Source of the DNA: a virus
Virus record (IMG/VR): IMGVR_UViG_3300026947_000028
Span: 1 to 35,845 of that record
Direction: 5' to 3' (one strand)
DNA: 35,845 bases
The notes under the pieces were generated by a model. That model did not search any database and was not told where the DNA came from. It saw only the letters and a list, made by a program, of their open reading frames with translations. Shown piece by piece: positions 15,961-23,082 of this stretch. The stretch's first letter is position 1, and the number at the start of each line of letters is the position of its first letter. The position numbers and the translations under genes are program-made.

Positions 15961-17751
15961 TTAGATGGCTTCGATTTCCGCCGTGACCGAGGTTGCGCCA
16001 TTCCACACTGCGCCGGTTGCGCTGGAACGCGCCACGGTGAAGTTGAGGGGAGTCGGCGTGCTCGGAGTCGGAGCAGGCGGAGATGCTGTGACAGGCACGT
16101 CCAGGAACTTGCGGCCTGCTTCGCCGTCCGCCCAGTTGAGCGTGGCATTGCTGGCCGTGTATTCGGTGCCGCTGCTTGCCGTGCCATTGGCAGTGGCAAG
16201 ATGCACGCTGGCCGCACCAAGGGTGCCGCCCACACGTTCCACATAGACGCGCATCGTCTGGCCCGGGCCGGTGATGAACGGTCCTTCGTTGTAGAACTGC
16301 AGTTCGCCAACATTGTTGGCCGGGTTCGGATCGTTCTCGGTGGGCTGGGGGACCAGCCAGCCAGGCTGCTCGTAGGGGCAGGTGTCCGAACGGTCCAGAT
16401 CGCCGCACGCATCGCTGCGCACCGGCAGCGGTTTCTGCATGTTGCCGGGAGTCGGTGGAATCGTCGGCTCGCTGGCGCAGGTGGGCGTGTTGAGGAAAAT
16501 CTGGTCCGGAGCCACGCGGTGGATCACGGCGCCCATGAGTTCCGGATAGGTGGACTCGAAGGCGTAGGCGTGAAGCAGGCGCAGGAAAAACTTAAAGTTG
16601 TCCACGTTGCAGGGGATATACGCCCCATCAATCATGCGGACATAGAAGTTGAACAGGTTGCCCGCAAATGCCTTGCCGCCCACTTGGGGCATGGCGAAAG
16701 CCTGCCGTTCCGCCGCGCGGGGGTGGCAGTAGTAGGCCACTTCAAACACTTCGTAGCGGACGCCTTGGCAGATCGTGTAGCAGTTGAAGTAGTCCGGGTT
16801 GACGTCCACCACCACGCCCTCACCGGAACCGGCGCGGGCGAGGGTTGGACGGACCGGGACCAGCGTCCACGTGCCATCCGCATTGTTTTTCAGGAAGCCG
16901 CGACTCGGACGATCCGAAATCACCCAACGGATGCCTCCCCAGTTCACCACTTGCACGTCCTCGCCAAGATGGTGCGTCTCATTGGATTCTGGCGTCACCA
17001 CCATATCCATGCCATTGTTGTTCTTGTAGTTGAGCCGCATCTGGTTGAATGCCTGCTCAGAAATCTTGCCCACTTCAAACGCGCCGTCCCAACCCTGCAC
17101 GCGCAGGATTTGCTGCAGCCGGCGCATGGTGCCGAGGTCCAGCGTGCCGGTGGGAATTGCCGGGAAGTTGCCGGACGCCGTGATGAAGCCGGCCACGGCG
17201 GAAGTGTTGTAACGCCCACCGTCCACGACGTTGCGTTCCAGCGAGTATTCAAACTGCTCCATCGCGCGGCGGGGCAGGTCGTTGCGAAGCATCGCAATGA
17301 ACTCGTTGTAGTGCTTCTTCAAAATCAGGTCCATCGCACAGGTGGGCTTGGTTTCCCACGCCTTGCCTTTCAGCGTGCGGAAGAACACGTCATAGCCGCC
17401 TTCGATGCCCTGGCCGGGAATGTTGCAGCCGAACGCGCCGCGGTTGTCACCCTGCGCAGTAATGCTGCCATATTGGTCCAAGCAGTCACGGTCACCAAAT
17501 TGCTGCTCACTGTTGCCGTCCACCAGCATGTCCACGTATTCCGCGTCGGGAATCGGCGCCGTGCTGTAACGGACCTTGCGAGGATCTTCACCCCACGACG
17601 GATCAAACGTGGTCTGGGGGATTCGCTGTTTCAGGTAGTCCGTGCTTTCCGCGATGTAGCGTTCGGACATTGCCTGAATGTTGCCCACTTCTTCCGCAAT
17701 GGCGGTTTTGAGGCGGGCGCAAGAATCAGGATTCGGAATGAGACGTGCCAT
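15961..17751 (-). CDS. Major capsid protein candidate with C-terminal Calx-beta domain
   Basis: The 596-aa protein (start MARLIPNPDSC at 17751) follows the scaffold gene, with an HNH gene between. It has the size and mixed alpha/beta composition of a capsid protein. No motif proves the HK97 fold; position carries the call. Residues about 480-555 look like a Calx-beta domain: GELQFYNEGPFITGPGQTM, then VYVERVGGTLGAASVHLATA, NGTASSGTEY and LNWADGEAGRKFLDVPV. These match the family's 'V-x-R-x-G...A-x-x-G-x-D-Y...F-x-x-G-E' pattern. A short C-terminal tail ends TSVTAEIEAI. There are 11 cysteines. No Shine-Dalgarno precedes the ATG, but an 11-codon frame with a good one ends 11 nt upstream. The appended domain would sit on the capsid surface. 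Confidence 0.7.
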   Translation of the reverse strand: MARLIPNPDSCARLKTAIAEEVGNIQAMSERYIAESTDYLKQRIPQTTFDPSWGEDPRKVRYSTAPIPDAEYVDMLVDGNSEQQFGDRDCLDQYGSITAQGDNRGAFGCNIPGQGIEGGYDVFFRTLKGKAWETKPTCAMDLILKKHYNEFIAMLRNDLPRRAMEQFEYSLERNVVDGGRYNTSAVAGFITASGNFPAIPTGTLDLGTMRRLQQILRVQGWDGAFEVGKISEQAFNQMRLNYKNNNGMDMVVTPESNETHHLGEDVQVVNWGGIRWVISDRPSRGFLKNNADGTWTLVPVRPTLARAGSGEGVVVDVNPDYFNCYTICQGVRYEVFEVAYYCHPRAAERQAFAMPQVGGKAFAGNLFNFYVRMIDGAYIPCNVDNFKFFLRLLHAYAFESTYPELMGAVIHRVAPDQIFLNTPTCASEPTIPPTPGNMQKPLPVRSDACGDLDRSDTCPYEQPGWLVPQPTENDPNPANNVGELQFYNEGPFITGPGQTMRVYVERVGGTLGAASVHLATANGTASSGTEYTASNATLNWADGEAGRKFLDVPVTASPPAPTPSTPTPLNFTVARSSATGAVWNGATSVTAEIEAI

Positions 17752-17762
17752 AAAAGTAGTTG

Positions 17763-17798
17763 CTAGGGGTGAAATGAAACGATCACAGCAAAAGCCAT
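17763..17798 (-). CDS. 11-codon upstream leader ORF before the capsid gene
   Basis: The frame ATG 17798 to TAG 17763 encodes MAFAVIVSFHP. It is preceded at about 8 nt by a strong Shine-Dalgarno (GAAGGGAG). The capsid ATG, which lacks one, follows 11 nt after the TAG. The arrangement suggests translational coupling or control of capsid synthesis. It could be chance in such a short frame. Confidence 0.35.
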   Translation of the reverse strand: MAFAVIVSFHP

Positions 17799-17900
17799 GA
17801 TTTAATCTCCCTTCCACCGAATGAGCGAACTACTCGGCTAACTCACTTACAACCGTAAAGGGCGCGACTCCTTCGATGCTGCTGTCGGTCGGGTGAGGTT

Positions 17901-17918
17901 GGCTATGGCGGGCCATAG
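17901..17918 (-). repeat. 7-bp inverted repeat between HNH-like gene and capsid
   Basis: GCTATGG (17901-17907) and CCATAGC (17912-17918) form a 7-bp stem with a CGGG loop. It lies 23-40 nt past the HNH-like stop codon on the minus strand. No U-run follows, so a processing or weak termination role is only possible. Confidence 0.35.
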
Positions 17919-17940
17919 CATTTGCAAGCTCGGCAGTAGT

Positions 17941-18267
17941 CTATGAATTTTTCCCCTCCGAGTCAATCAATTTTTTGTGGTGCGCATGATGGCACGCATC
18001 ACACAACCAAACTACCTGCAGGGGAAAGTTATAATCAGGATGATGCATCTCCGAATTAGGAGAGCCGCATTTTTCGCACGGCTTGCGGGTTATTTTTCCC
18101 CGATTTCTATAAACATGCGCGTAACTGCGTGCGTTCGCTTTCTTTCTTTGTTCCTCGGTTTTAGGATGAGTAGCACGCCACCTACGATTGTTTGCTGCAT
18201 GACAGGCATGACAGGTTCGCTGGCCGGGTCGGGGATTGATTTTACACTCAGGGCAGGTGTTTTTCAT
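17941..18267 (-). CDS. Small HNH/zinc-finger nuclease-like protein (108 aa)
   Basis: The protein has a zinc-knuckle N-terminus (CPECKINPRPGQRTCHACHA). The second half has the small phage HNH pattern: ARSYAHVYRNRGKITRKPC, then CEKCGSPNSEMHHPDYNFPLQ and WLCDACHHAHH. The HH pair and two CxxC knuckles would form the beta-beta-alpha-metal site. It is inserted between scaffold and capsid genes, a place where homing nucleases often land. A 47-bp imperfect palindrome lies just upstream. Confidence 0.75.
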   Translation of the reverse strand: MKNTCPECKINPRPGQRTCHACHAANNRRWRATHPKTEEQRKKANARSYAHVYRNRGKITRKPCEKCGSPNSEMHHPDYNFPLQVVWLCDACHHAHHKKLIDSEGKNS

Positions 18268-18274
18268 TCACAAT

Positions 18275-18321
18275 GTTAACATGGAACATTTGTTCTACAA
18301 AGAACATTGTTCCATGTTAAC
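18275..18321. repeat. 47-bp palindrome between scaffold and HNH-like genes
   Basis: GTTAACATGGAACA (18275-18288) is repeated inverted as TGTTCCATGTTAAC (18308-18321). A second inner stem TGTTCT/AGAACA surrounds a short loop. The same bases contain GAACATTTGTTC, which fits the GAAC-N4-GTTC pattern of Gram-positive LexA boxes. No U-run follows on the minus strand. It could be an operator or a homing-related site. It sits between two genes and 8 nt before the HNH-like start codon. Confidence 0.6.
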
Positions 18322-18329
18322 AAAACTTT

Positions 18330-19676
18330 TTAGCCGTTCTTGTTAATGTCATCCAGTATCGAGTTGGATGGGCGGAAGTTTTTCACATCGCCAACCGATG
18401 CCGGCGGCGCGGTGTCCTCGCCATCCGGCGGCGGCGGTGCCATGCCGCGGAGTTCGGCAAGCTGGCGCTCCGCTTCCATAAGGCGCTTGTAAACACCGGG
18501 CAGGAATTGCATGGAGGCGATGGCCACCGGCAGCATTCCCTGCACCTTGTGCTGCAGCGCGGCCCGGCCTGCGCTGCGTCCTTCCAGGTAACGAGCCCGG
18601 TCCTCGTCATTCATCTTGTTGAGGTCCGCCTGATTGATTGGGGTTTGCGGCAGCACCACGGCGCGGACGAACTCCAAGAGTTTGGTCTTTGCAGCCTTGG
18701 TCTGGTCGGTTAGCCCGAAAAGTTCGGAGCAAATCACCTCCGCATTGAAGGGGTCGTTTTGCCGGACGTCCGCACTGGGAGTGAAAAACTCACGCTCGCG
18801 CTGGTTCCACGTTTCCACTGTGCGCTGGTAGGCTTGGCTCTCGCGCTCGCCGCGGTATTTCTCACCGTCCGCCGTGATGGTGTTGATTCGCTCCGTGAGC
18901 TTGCGCTGGGTGTCCACGCCATCCCGGATAAGCTGGCGCACTTCCCGGTCATGGTCTGGAAAACTCTGCCGGATGGCTCGGTTGAACTCATCGCGCCGTT
19001 CCTCAAAACCCTCTGAGTTCGTGGCGCCAATCTGCTTGTAGCGATTGAGAAGGTCCGGGAACAGGCGTTTGAGTTCATTCACCCTGCCGCCATCCTCAGC
19101 AATGGAGGTGTCCAGGCTCACCACGCGCTGATCAAACTCCCCGTTCATCCGCATCACTTCCGGATCCGTGAGCGGGTCAATGCGGTTGCTGTCGCGCCGG
19201 AAGGTGTCGAACTCGGACCTAGCACCATCGCGCTCGGACCGGAAGGTGTCACGCTCGCGTTCCAGTGCTGTGATGCGCTCGCGCTCGGCGCGCAATTCAG
19301 TTTCCCTTTCTTCCAGGATTCGATTCCGCTCTGTGAGCGTCTGGCGCAGGTTGTCATTGTCCCGCCGGCGCTGCTCCAAGTCCGGCGGCGGCGTGTCGCC
19401 CGGCGGCTCCGCGGGCGGGGTCTGCGGCGTCACCTGTGGCGCGGGCTCAGGCGAGGGCGTGACTGGCGGCTTGGGAAGATCAGAGTCTAAGTCAATAGGC
19501 TCCGGCTTGAATGTGCGAATATCCCCGGGCGCCGTGCTCGGCAAGACAGTGGGAAGCGGCGCTGTGTCCAGCGACGAGTCAGCCGGTGGTGCCGGTGATG
19601 GTGCTGGTGTCTGCTTTGGGGCGCGCTGGCGCGGTGCTGGCGCCGGGGTTGGGCTGGGTGCTGGTGCGGTTGGCAT
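18330..19676 (-). CDS. Scaffold-like protein (448 aa)
   Basis: The first 100 residues are almost wholly Pro/Ala/Thr/Ser, probably disordered. Residues about 100-160 are a long coiled coil (RRRDNDNLRQTLTERNRILEE...). Another helical, charged region spans 180-320. The C-terminus holds a conserved-looking helical core (VRAVVLPQTPINQADLNKM) and a short acidic, Asn/Lys-ending tail. Position between portal and capsid, charge and coils fit a capsid scaffold that directs procapsid assembly and is later removed. No family motif is asserted. Its first 98 nt overlap the end of the 128-aa gene in another frame. Confidence 0.65.
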   Translation of the reverse strand: MPTAPAPSPTPAPAPRQRAPKQTPAPSPAPPADSSLDTAPLPTVLPSTAPGDIRTFKPEPIDLDSDLPKPPVTPSPEPAPQVTPQTPPAEPPGDTPPPDLEQRRRDNDNLRQTLTERNRILEERETELRAERERITALERERDTFRSERDGARSEFDTFRRDSNRIDPLTDPEVMRMNGEFDQRVVSLDTSIAEDGGRVNELKRLFPDLLNRYKQIGATNSEGFEERRDEFNRAIRQSFPDHDREVRQLIRDGVDTQRKLTERINTITADGEKYRGERESQAYQRTVETWNQREREFFTPSADVRQNDPFNAEVICSELFGLTDQTKAAKTKLLEFVRAVVLPQTPINQADLNKMNDEDRARYLEGRSAGRAALQHKVQGMLPVAIASMQFLPGVYKRLMEAERQLAELRGMAPPPPDGEDTAPPASVGDVKNFRPSNSILDDINKNG

Positions 19677-19965
19677 GGGGTGTGGGTGTTACGGGTTTTC
19701 GGGCCGGCGGATCAGGCCGGAATACATCATTACTGAGCCTTGGTCTGGGCTTGCGTTCGGGCGCCTCCACCACGGCGTTTACCTTTTCCAAATCTCCAAA
19801 CAGGTGGGCGGTGAACTCCACGAATTGGCCGATTTTTTCATGCTGTCCGGCGTTCTCACGGCTGTATGCCATCTGTCGCAAAACAAGATGCTTCTGTAGC
19901 CGATTCCAGACCAGCGGCCAGCGTGCGCAAAAATCTTTGTCTGCTGCTAGTTCCTGCAGTGTCAT
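19579..19965 (-). CDS. 128-aa protein overlapping the scaffold gene
   Basis: ATG 19965 overlaps the portal stop by ATGA. Residues 1-70 look like a folded helical domain (MTLQELAADKDFCARWPLVW...). Residues 75-128 are Pro/Thr/Arg-rich and disordered. The last 98 nt also encode the start of the scaffold gene in a different frame; both frames are Pro-rich there. The scaffold frame has a stop 12 nt before its ATG, so a simple upstream extension is excluded. A frameshifted fusion could only happen inside the overlap. Function unknown; it is probably a head-assembly accessory. Confidence 0.6.
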   Translation of the reverse strand: MTLQELAADKDFCARWPLVWNRLQKHLVLRQMAYSRENAGQHEKIGQFVEFTAHLFGDLEKVNAVVEAPERKPRPRLSNDVFRPDPPARKPVTPTPHANRTSTQPNPGASTAPARPKADTSTITGTTG

Positions 19966-22412
19966 TCCTGGGTGGGTTCATCTTGCTGCTGGTCCTGCTC
20001 CAAGCGTGCCATCTCCATTTCGCGCTGCTGTTGGAGTTCATCACGCTGCAGGTCGAAAGTTCTGGCCGATTCGTGCATATCGTGAGCAAGGCGGCGGGCG
20101 TCCAAGGTCTTGCCCACCCGGTCCATGTGCGCGTTGTGGCTGGCTGTGCGCTCGGCTCCGATAAGCTGGGCGGCCGCAATCATCTCGCCGCTGGCCTGCT
20201 TCTTCTTGTTGAGCTTCAAAACTTCATCGCGGTGTTCCACCAGATCATCCTGCTTGCGGACATTAAGCTGGTGTTTGGACTGGTCGAGTTGGAGGCGCGC
20301 GGCGTCCATTGGGTCCATCTGCTCTTGCTGCTGCTGCTTCTCCAAATTGTTTGCGAACTCCTGGCCCTGTCTCGCCAGTTGTTGGAGTTGCTGCATGAGT
20401 TTGGTCCCAAGCGCCTTGGCTTGCGGGTTCTGCGCAATGCGCTGAATGTGGCCGGCGGTGTGGGCGCCCATCACCTTGAACGCGCCCAGTTCCTTCATTG
20501 TCCAGCCATTGCCAGCCTTGCCGATTGCCAGTAGCGCCTGCATCCCGCCAAAGTGCTCTTGGATGTGGATGGCATCAATGTCATCAGCGGCGTAGGGCGG
20601 AATATAGCCAGTGATGCCGCGCAACATGCACGCATTGTTTTCCTCGTTGGCCCGCGCCACTTGGTTGCTGTCCGGCTTTTGATCGTAGGGAACTACTTCC
20701 TCCGCGAACGAGTAATCGCGCGTATCGCTGGCTGTCACCTTGCGCAGAATGATTTGCTGAGCCTGCGGGCTGTAAAAGTGAATGCGGTTCATCAGCGCAT
20801 TGTTCACCATCGCCTCGCGCACTTTGTCACCGTCGCCTACGGTCCGGTTGGTGCGGACAACCACGCCGGCCACGTCCACGTCGAACAATTTTCTCAGAAT
20901 CTCCACCGGCACGCCGTCCGCCCGGCAGAGGTCTTGGAAGCGCTTGATTTCAGCATACCCCGGATCAATGGGCAGCGGAGTGTCGCCAAGCATCCGGCGG
21001 AAAATCTCACTCCCCATTAAATCAAAACACTCGTAAATGTCCGCGATGCGGTTGCCCATCGTCTCGGCATTTCTGCCCTGGCGCTCCAATGCCTGAATCT
21101 GCAGTTCCTTGTCCTTGGTGGGCGCGTTGCTGCTGCCGTAGCCGGTGCCTGCATTTTTCGCGCTCGCGCTTCGCAGAACGTCCATCGTCATAAGCGCGTG
21201 CTGGAAACTGGGATTCTTTGCAGCCTCTGAAACACTCACTCCGGGTGGCAAAAGATTGCTGGCGAACTCCCCTTCATTCCACCGTTTGATCAGTTCCCAG
21301 TCTCCTTGGTTTCCAACTTGGTAGGTGCGCCGAAGATTCTCACGCGCGCCTGCCATTGCGTCATTGAAAAACTGCTCGGTGTCCACGTCGTTGTCGTAGT
21401 TGAGCCTTCCTAGTCCCATGACGCGGTGCCATGTTGTTTCACCATCGAGATTGGCGTCCACGAAAAACGGGTGCATCCAATGCTCCGCCTGATCAAAAAG
21501 CAGGCTGCACTGGTAGAGACAGACCGGCAGCACGTCCTGCTTTTTCTCAGCGCGCATGGTGCGCTGCTGTGGGGAATAGCGCGCCAAAATAGTGAGGTCC
21601 GCAGGGCATCCTTCCTTGTCCGGGTGGGCTGTGTAAACGTAATACACCGGCAACTTGGTCCGGTATTGCGAATACATGATGCGGTTCTCCTGAAAATCGA
21701 ACTCCACTTCCTCTGGAGTCTGCCGGGCGTCCGCCACGATCATATAGCCATTGCTGACGTTGTTGCAGAGCGTTTCGATCGCCCCAAGAACAGCATCTTC
21801 TTTCCAGTGGATCGGCAACCCGGCTTTCTTGCTGCGCTTGATGCGCTCGGCGAGATTGATCAGATAGGACAGTTCCAGATGCGAGGGCACCACGGCGTAG
21901 GGAACATCACGCGCCAGCGTGCCAATGCCGCGGGGCACCAGCGGGCGCATGAGGCGGGGGCACCAGTCGTAGGGCTCGCGGAACATCGGCACGGCGCGGC
22001 CAAAAAGCACAGCATCACCGGCTATCGCCTTCACCTGCGGTTTGAGTCTGCCGCTCTTTTTGATCACCGCATTGAAGTTCTTGGAAACGGCCATCTCCCA
22101 TTTCTGGCGGGCCTGCACCGGCACGCCGGGAAGTTGGATGCCCCACACCTGCTCCGGGCGGTTGAAGATTGCCTCCACCTGGGCCTTGGCTTGCGCCATC
22201 GAATCGTAGCCCAAAAGGTGGTTGGTGAGTTCCTGCACGTTCTGCGCCTCCGCGTCTGAGTCCGTCATGGTCTGGCGCCCATTGTAGAACGCACTGATAA
22301 TGGCCCGGTCCCCACTGTCCGGCTCGTCCTCGAAAACAAGCTGGTCCGCCTCGGCCAGCATATCGTTCCAGTCCCGGAAGTATCGGTTAGAGATGGCTCG
22401 GTCTGTTGCCAT
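19962..22412 (-). CDS. Portal protein candidate (816 aa)
   Basis: The 816-aa protein lies just after the terminase/oxidase genes and before scaffold and capsid, the usual place of a portal. Its centre (about 110-620) is mixed alpha/beta with segments such as LTILARYSPQQRT, ANLDGETTWHRVMGLGRLNYDN and GTGYGSSNAPTKDKELQIQALERQ, reminiscent of podoviral portals. The last 150 residues are long Gln/Arg/Asp-rich helices (MQQLQQLARQGQEFANNLEK...), as in P22-type portals with a C-terminal barrel. The portal forms the dodecameric DNA channel. No single signature proves the family. A perfect 16-bp palindrome lies just upstream. Confidence 0.7.
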   Translation of the reverse strand: MATDRAISNRYFRDWNDMLAEADQLVFEDEPDSGDRAIISAFYNGRQTMTDSDAEAQNVQELTNHLLGYDSMAQAKAQVEAIFNRPEQVWGIQLPGVPVQARQKWEMAVSKNFNAVIKKSGRLKPQVKAIAGDAVLFGRAVPMFREPYDWCPRLMRPLVPRGIGTLARDVPYAVVPSHLELSYLINLAERIKRSKKAGLPIHWKEDAVLGAIETLCNNVSNGYMIVADARQTPEEVEFDFQENRIMYSQYRTKLPVYYVYTAHPDKEGCPADLTILARYSPQQRTMRAEKKQDVLPVCLYQCSLLFDQAEHWMHPFFVDANLDGETTWHRVMGLGRLNYDNDVDTEQFFNDAMAGARENLRRTYQVGNQGDWELIKRWNEGEFASNLLPPGVSVSEAAKNPSFQHALMTMDVLRSASAKNAGTGYGSSNAPTKDKELQIQALERQGRNAETMGNRIADIYECFDLMGSEIFRRMLGDTPLPIDPGYAEIKRFQDLCRADGVPVEILRKLFDVDVAGVVVRTNRTVGDGDKVREAMVNNALMNRIHFYSPQAQQIILRKVTASDTRDYSFAEEVVPYDQKPDSNQVARANEENNACMLRGITGYIPPYAADDIDAIHIQEHFGGMQALLAIGKAGNGWTMKELGAFKVMGAHTAGHIQRIAQNPQAKALGTKLMQQLQQLARQGQEFANNLEKQQQQEQMDPMDAARLQLDQSKHQLNVRKQDDLVEHRDEVLKLNKKKQASGEMIAAAQLIGAERTASHNAHMDRVGKTLDARRLAHDMHESARTFDLQRDELQQQREMEMARLEQDQQQDEPTQE

Positions 22413-22418
22413 TGGTTT

Positions 22419-22446
22419 GTTTTACCACGTCAAATTTTTTTGACAA
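22419..22446 (-). promoter_or_regulatory. Operator palindrome and promoter, portal/head operon
   Basis: The palindrome GTCAAAAAAATTTGAC (minus, 22429-22444) is a perfect match to GTCAAA-N4-TTTGAC. It lies between the oxidase stop and the portal start. TTGTCA (22441-22446) with a 16-nt spacer and TAAAAC (22419-22424) would make a promoter whose -10 ends 6 nt before the portal ATG. That spacing is the same as at the 12,996 and 29,004 starts. Confidence 0.5.
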
Positions 22447-23082
22447 TCAGATTCCCACCTTCCACGCGAAGGTCGTTGCGGCCCATTTCCAAGTAACCGG
22501 TGCCTGTCCCAGCTTTTGCCGGACCTCGTTGTGGACGGTAAACACCCACTCCGCAGCCTGCGCTTCGTTGTTCACTGCAGACGGCGGGCGGCGCTGGCAG
22601 TGCCCTTGGAACTCACGGAAGCAGTCTATGCAGCCGGTGGCCGGACTTTCGTGCGGGGAGAGGATGTGAAGCACGTGCGCGATGGTCTTGTCCCAAAGAT
22701 CCTTGTCGAAGGACATTCCAAAAACATTGAGCCAAAGCCAGATTTGCGGGCCGTATTTGGCCGGGCGTATGTCCCAATGGTTTTTCTTCACACCCTGACG
22801 GGCGGGCGTGTATTCCTCACGCTTGGGAAGCTCGGAGAGTTTCACCGCCTTGGTTGCCCGGTCTGGGCTGCGCGCCGTCCAAATATCGTTGGCGATGGCC
22901 CAGGTATGGGCATCACTCACATACCACGCATTCATTTTCAAAATGTCCGTGAGTTGGGTGATGACGCGGTTCGCAGTGATGCCGGAGCACTGGAATTTTT
23001 GGCCGTTCGGACCGGTGTAGGTAAAACCCCAGCCGCCGGCGGGAGGCTGCGTTTTCCAGTTGCGGATGGCGGGTTCGTTCAT
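22447..23082 (-). CDS. Erv1/ALR-like FAD thiol oxidase candidate
   Basis: The C-terminal half (about 110-195) reads like the Erv1/ALR four-helix core: YGPQIWLWLNVFGMSF, a second helix, the CxxC GCIDC (Cys151, Cys154) with FREF after it, PP at 166-167, then WVFTVHNEVRQKLG with His184-Asn185. In the family pattern the CxxC is the redox site next to FAD and W-x4-HN-x-V contacts the flavin. Such enzymes make disulfides using O2. The N-terminal 95 residues are a separate unassigned domain. It is ATGA-coupled to the terminase and precedes the portal. Many virion proteins here are Cys-rich, so oxidation of structural proteins is a plausible role. The call is by eye. Confidence 0.55.
   Translation of the reverse strand: MNEPAIRNWKTQPPAGGWGFTYTGPNGQKFQCSGITANRVITQLTDILKMNAWYVSDAHTWAIANDIWTARSPDRATKAVKLSELPKREEYTPARQGVKKNHWDIRPAKYGPQIWLWLNVFGMSFDKDLWDKTIAHVLHILSPHESPATGCIDCFREFQGHCQRRPPSAVNNEAQAAEWVFTVHNEVRQKLGQAPVTWKWAATTFAWKVGI

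Noticed and set aside
15907-17766. Long plus-strand frame of 619 codons opposite the capsid gene
   Set aside because: It mirrors the capsid gene; its translation is Arg/His/Val-rich with no protein-like domain order, while the minus strand encodes a coherent Calx-beta domain and operon overlaps.
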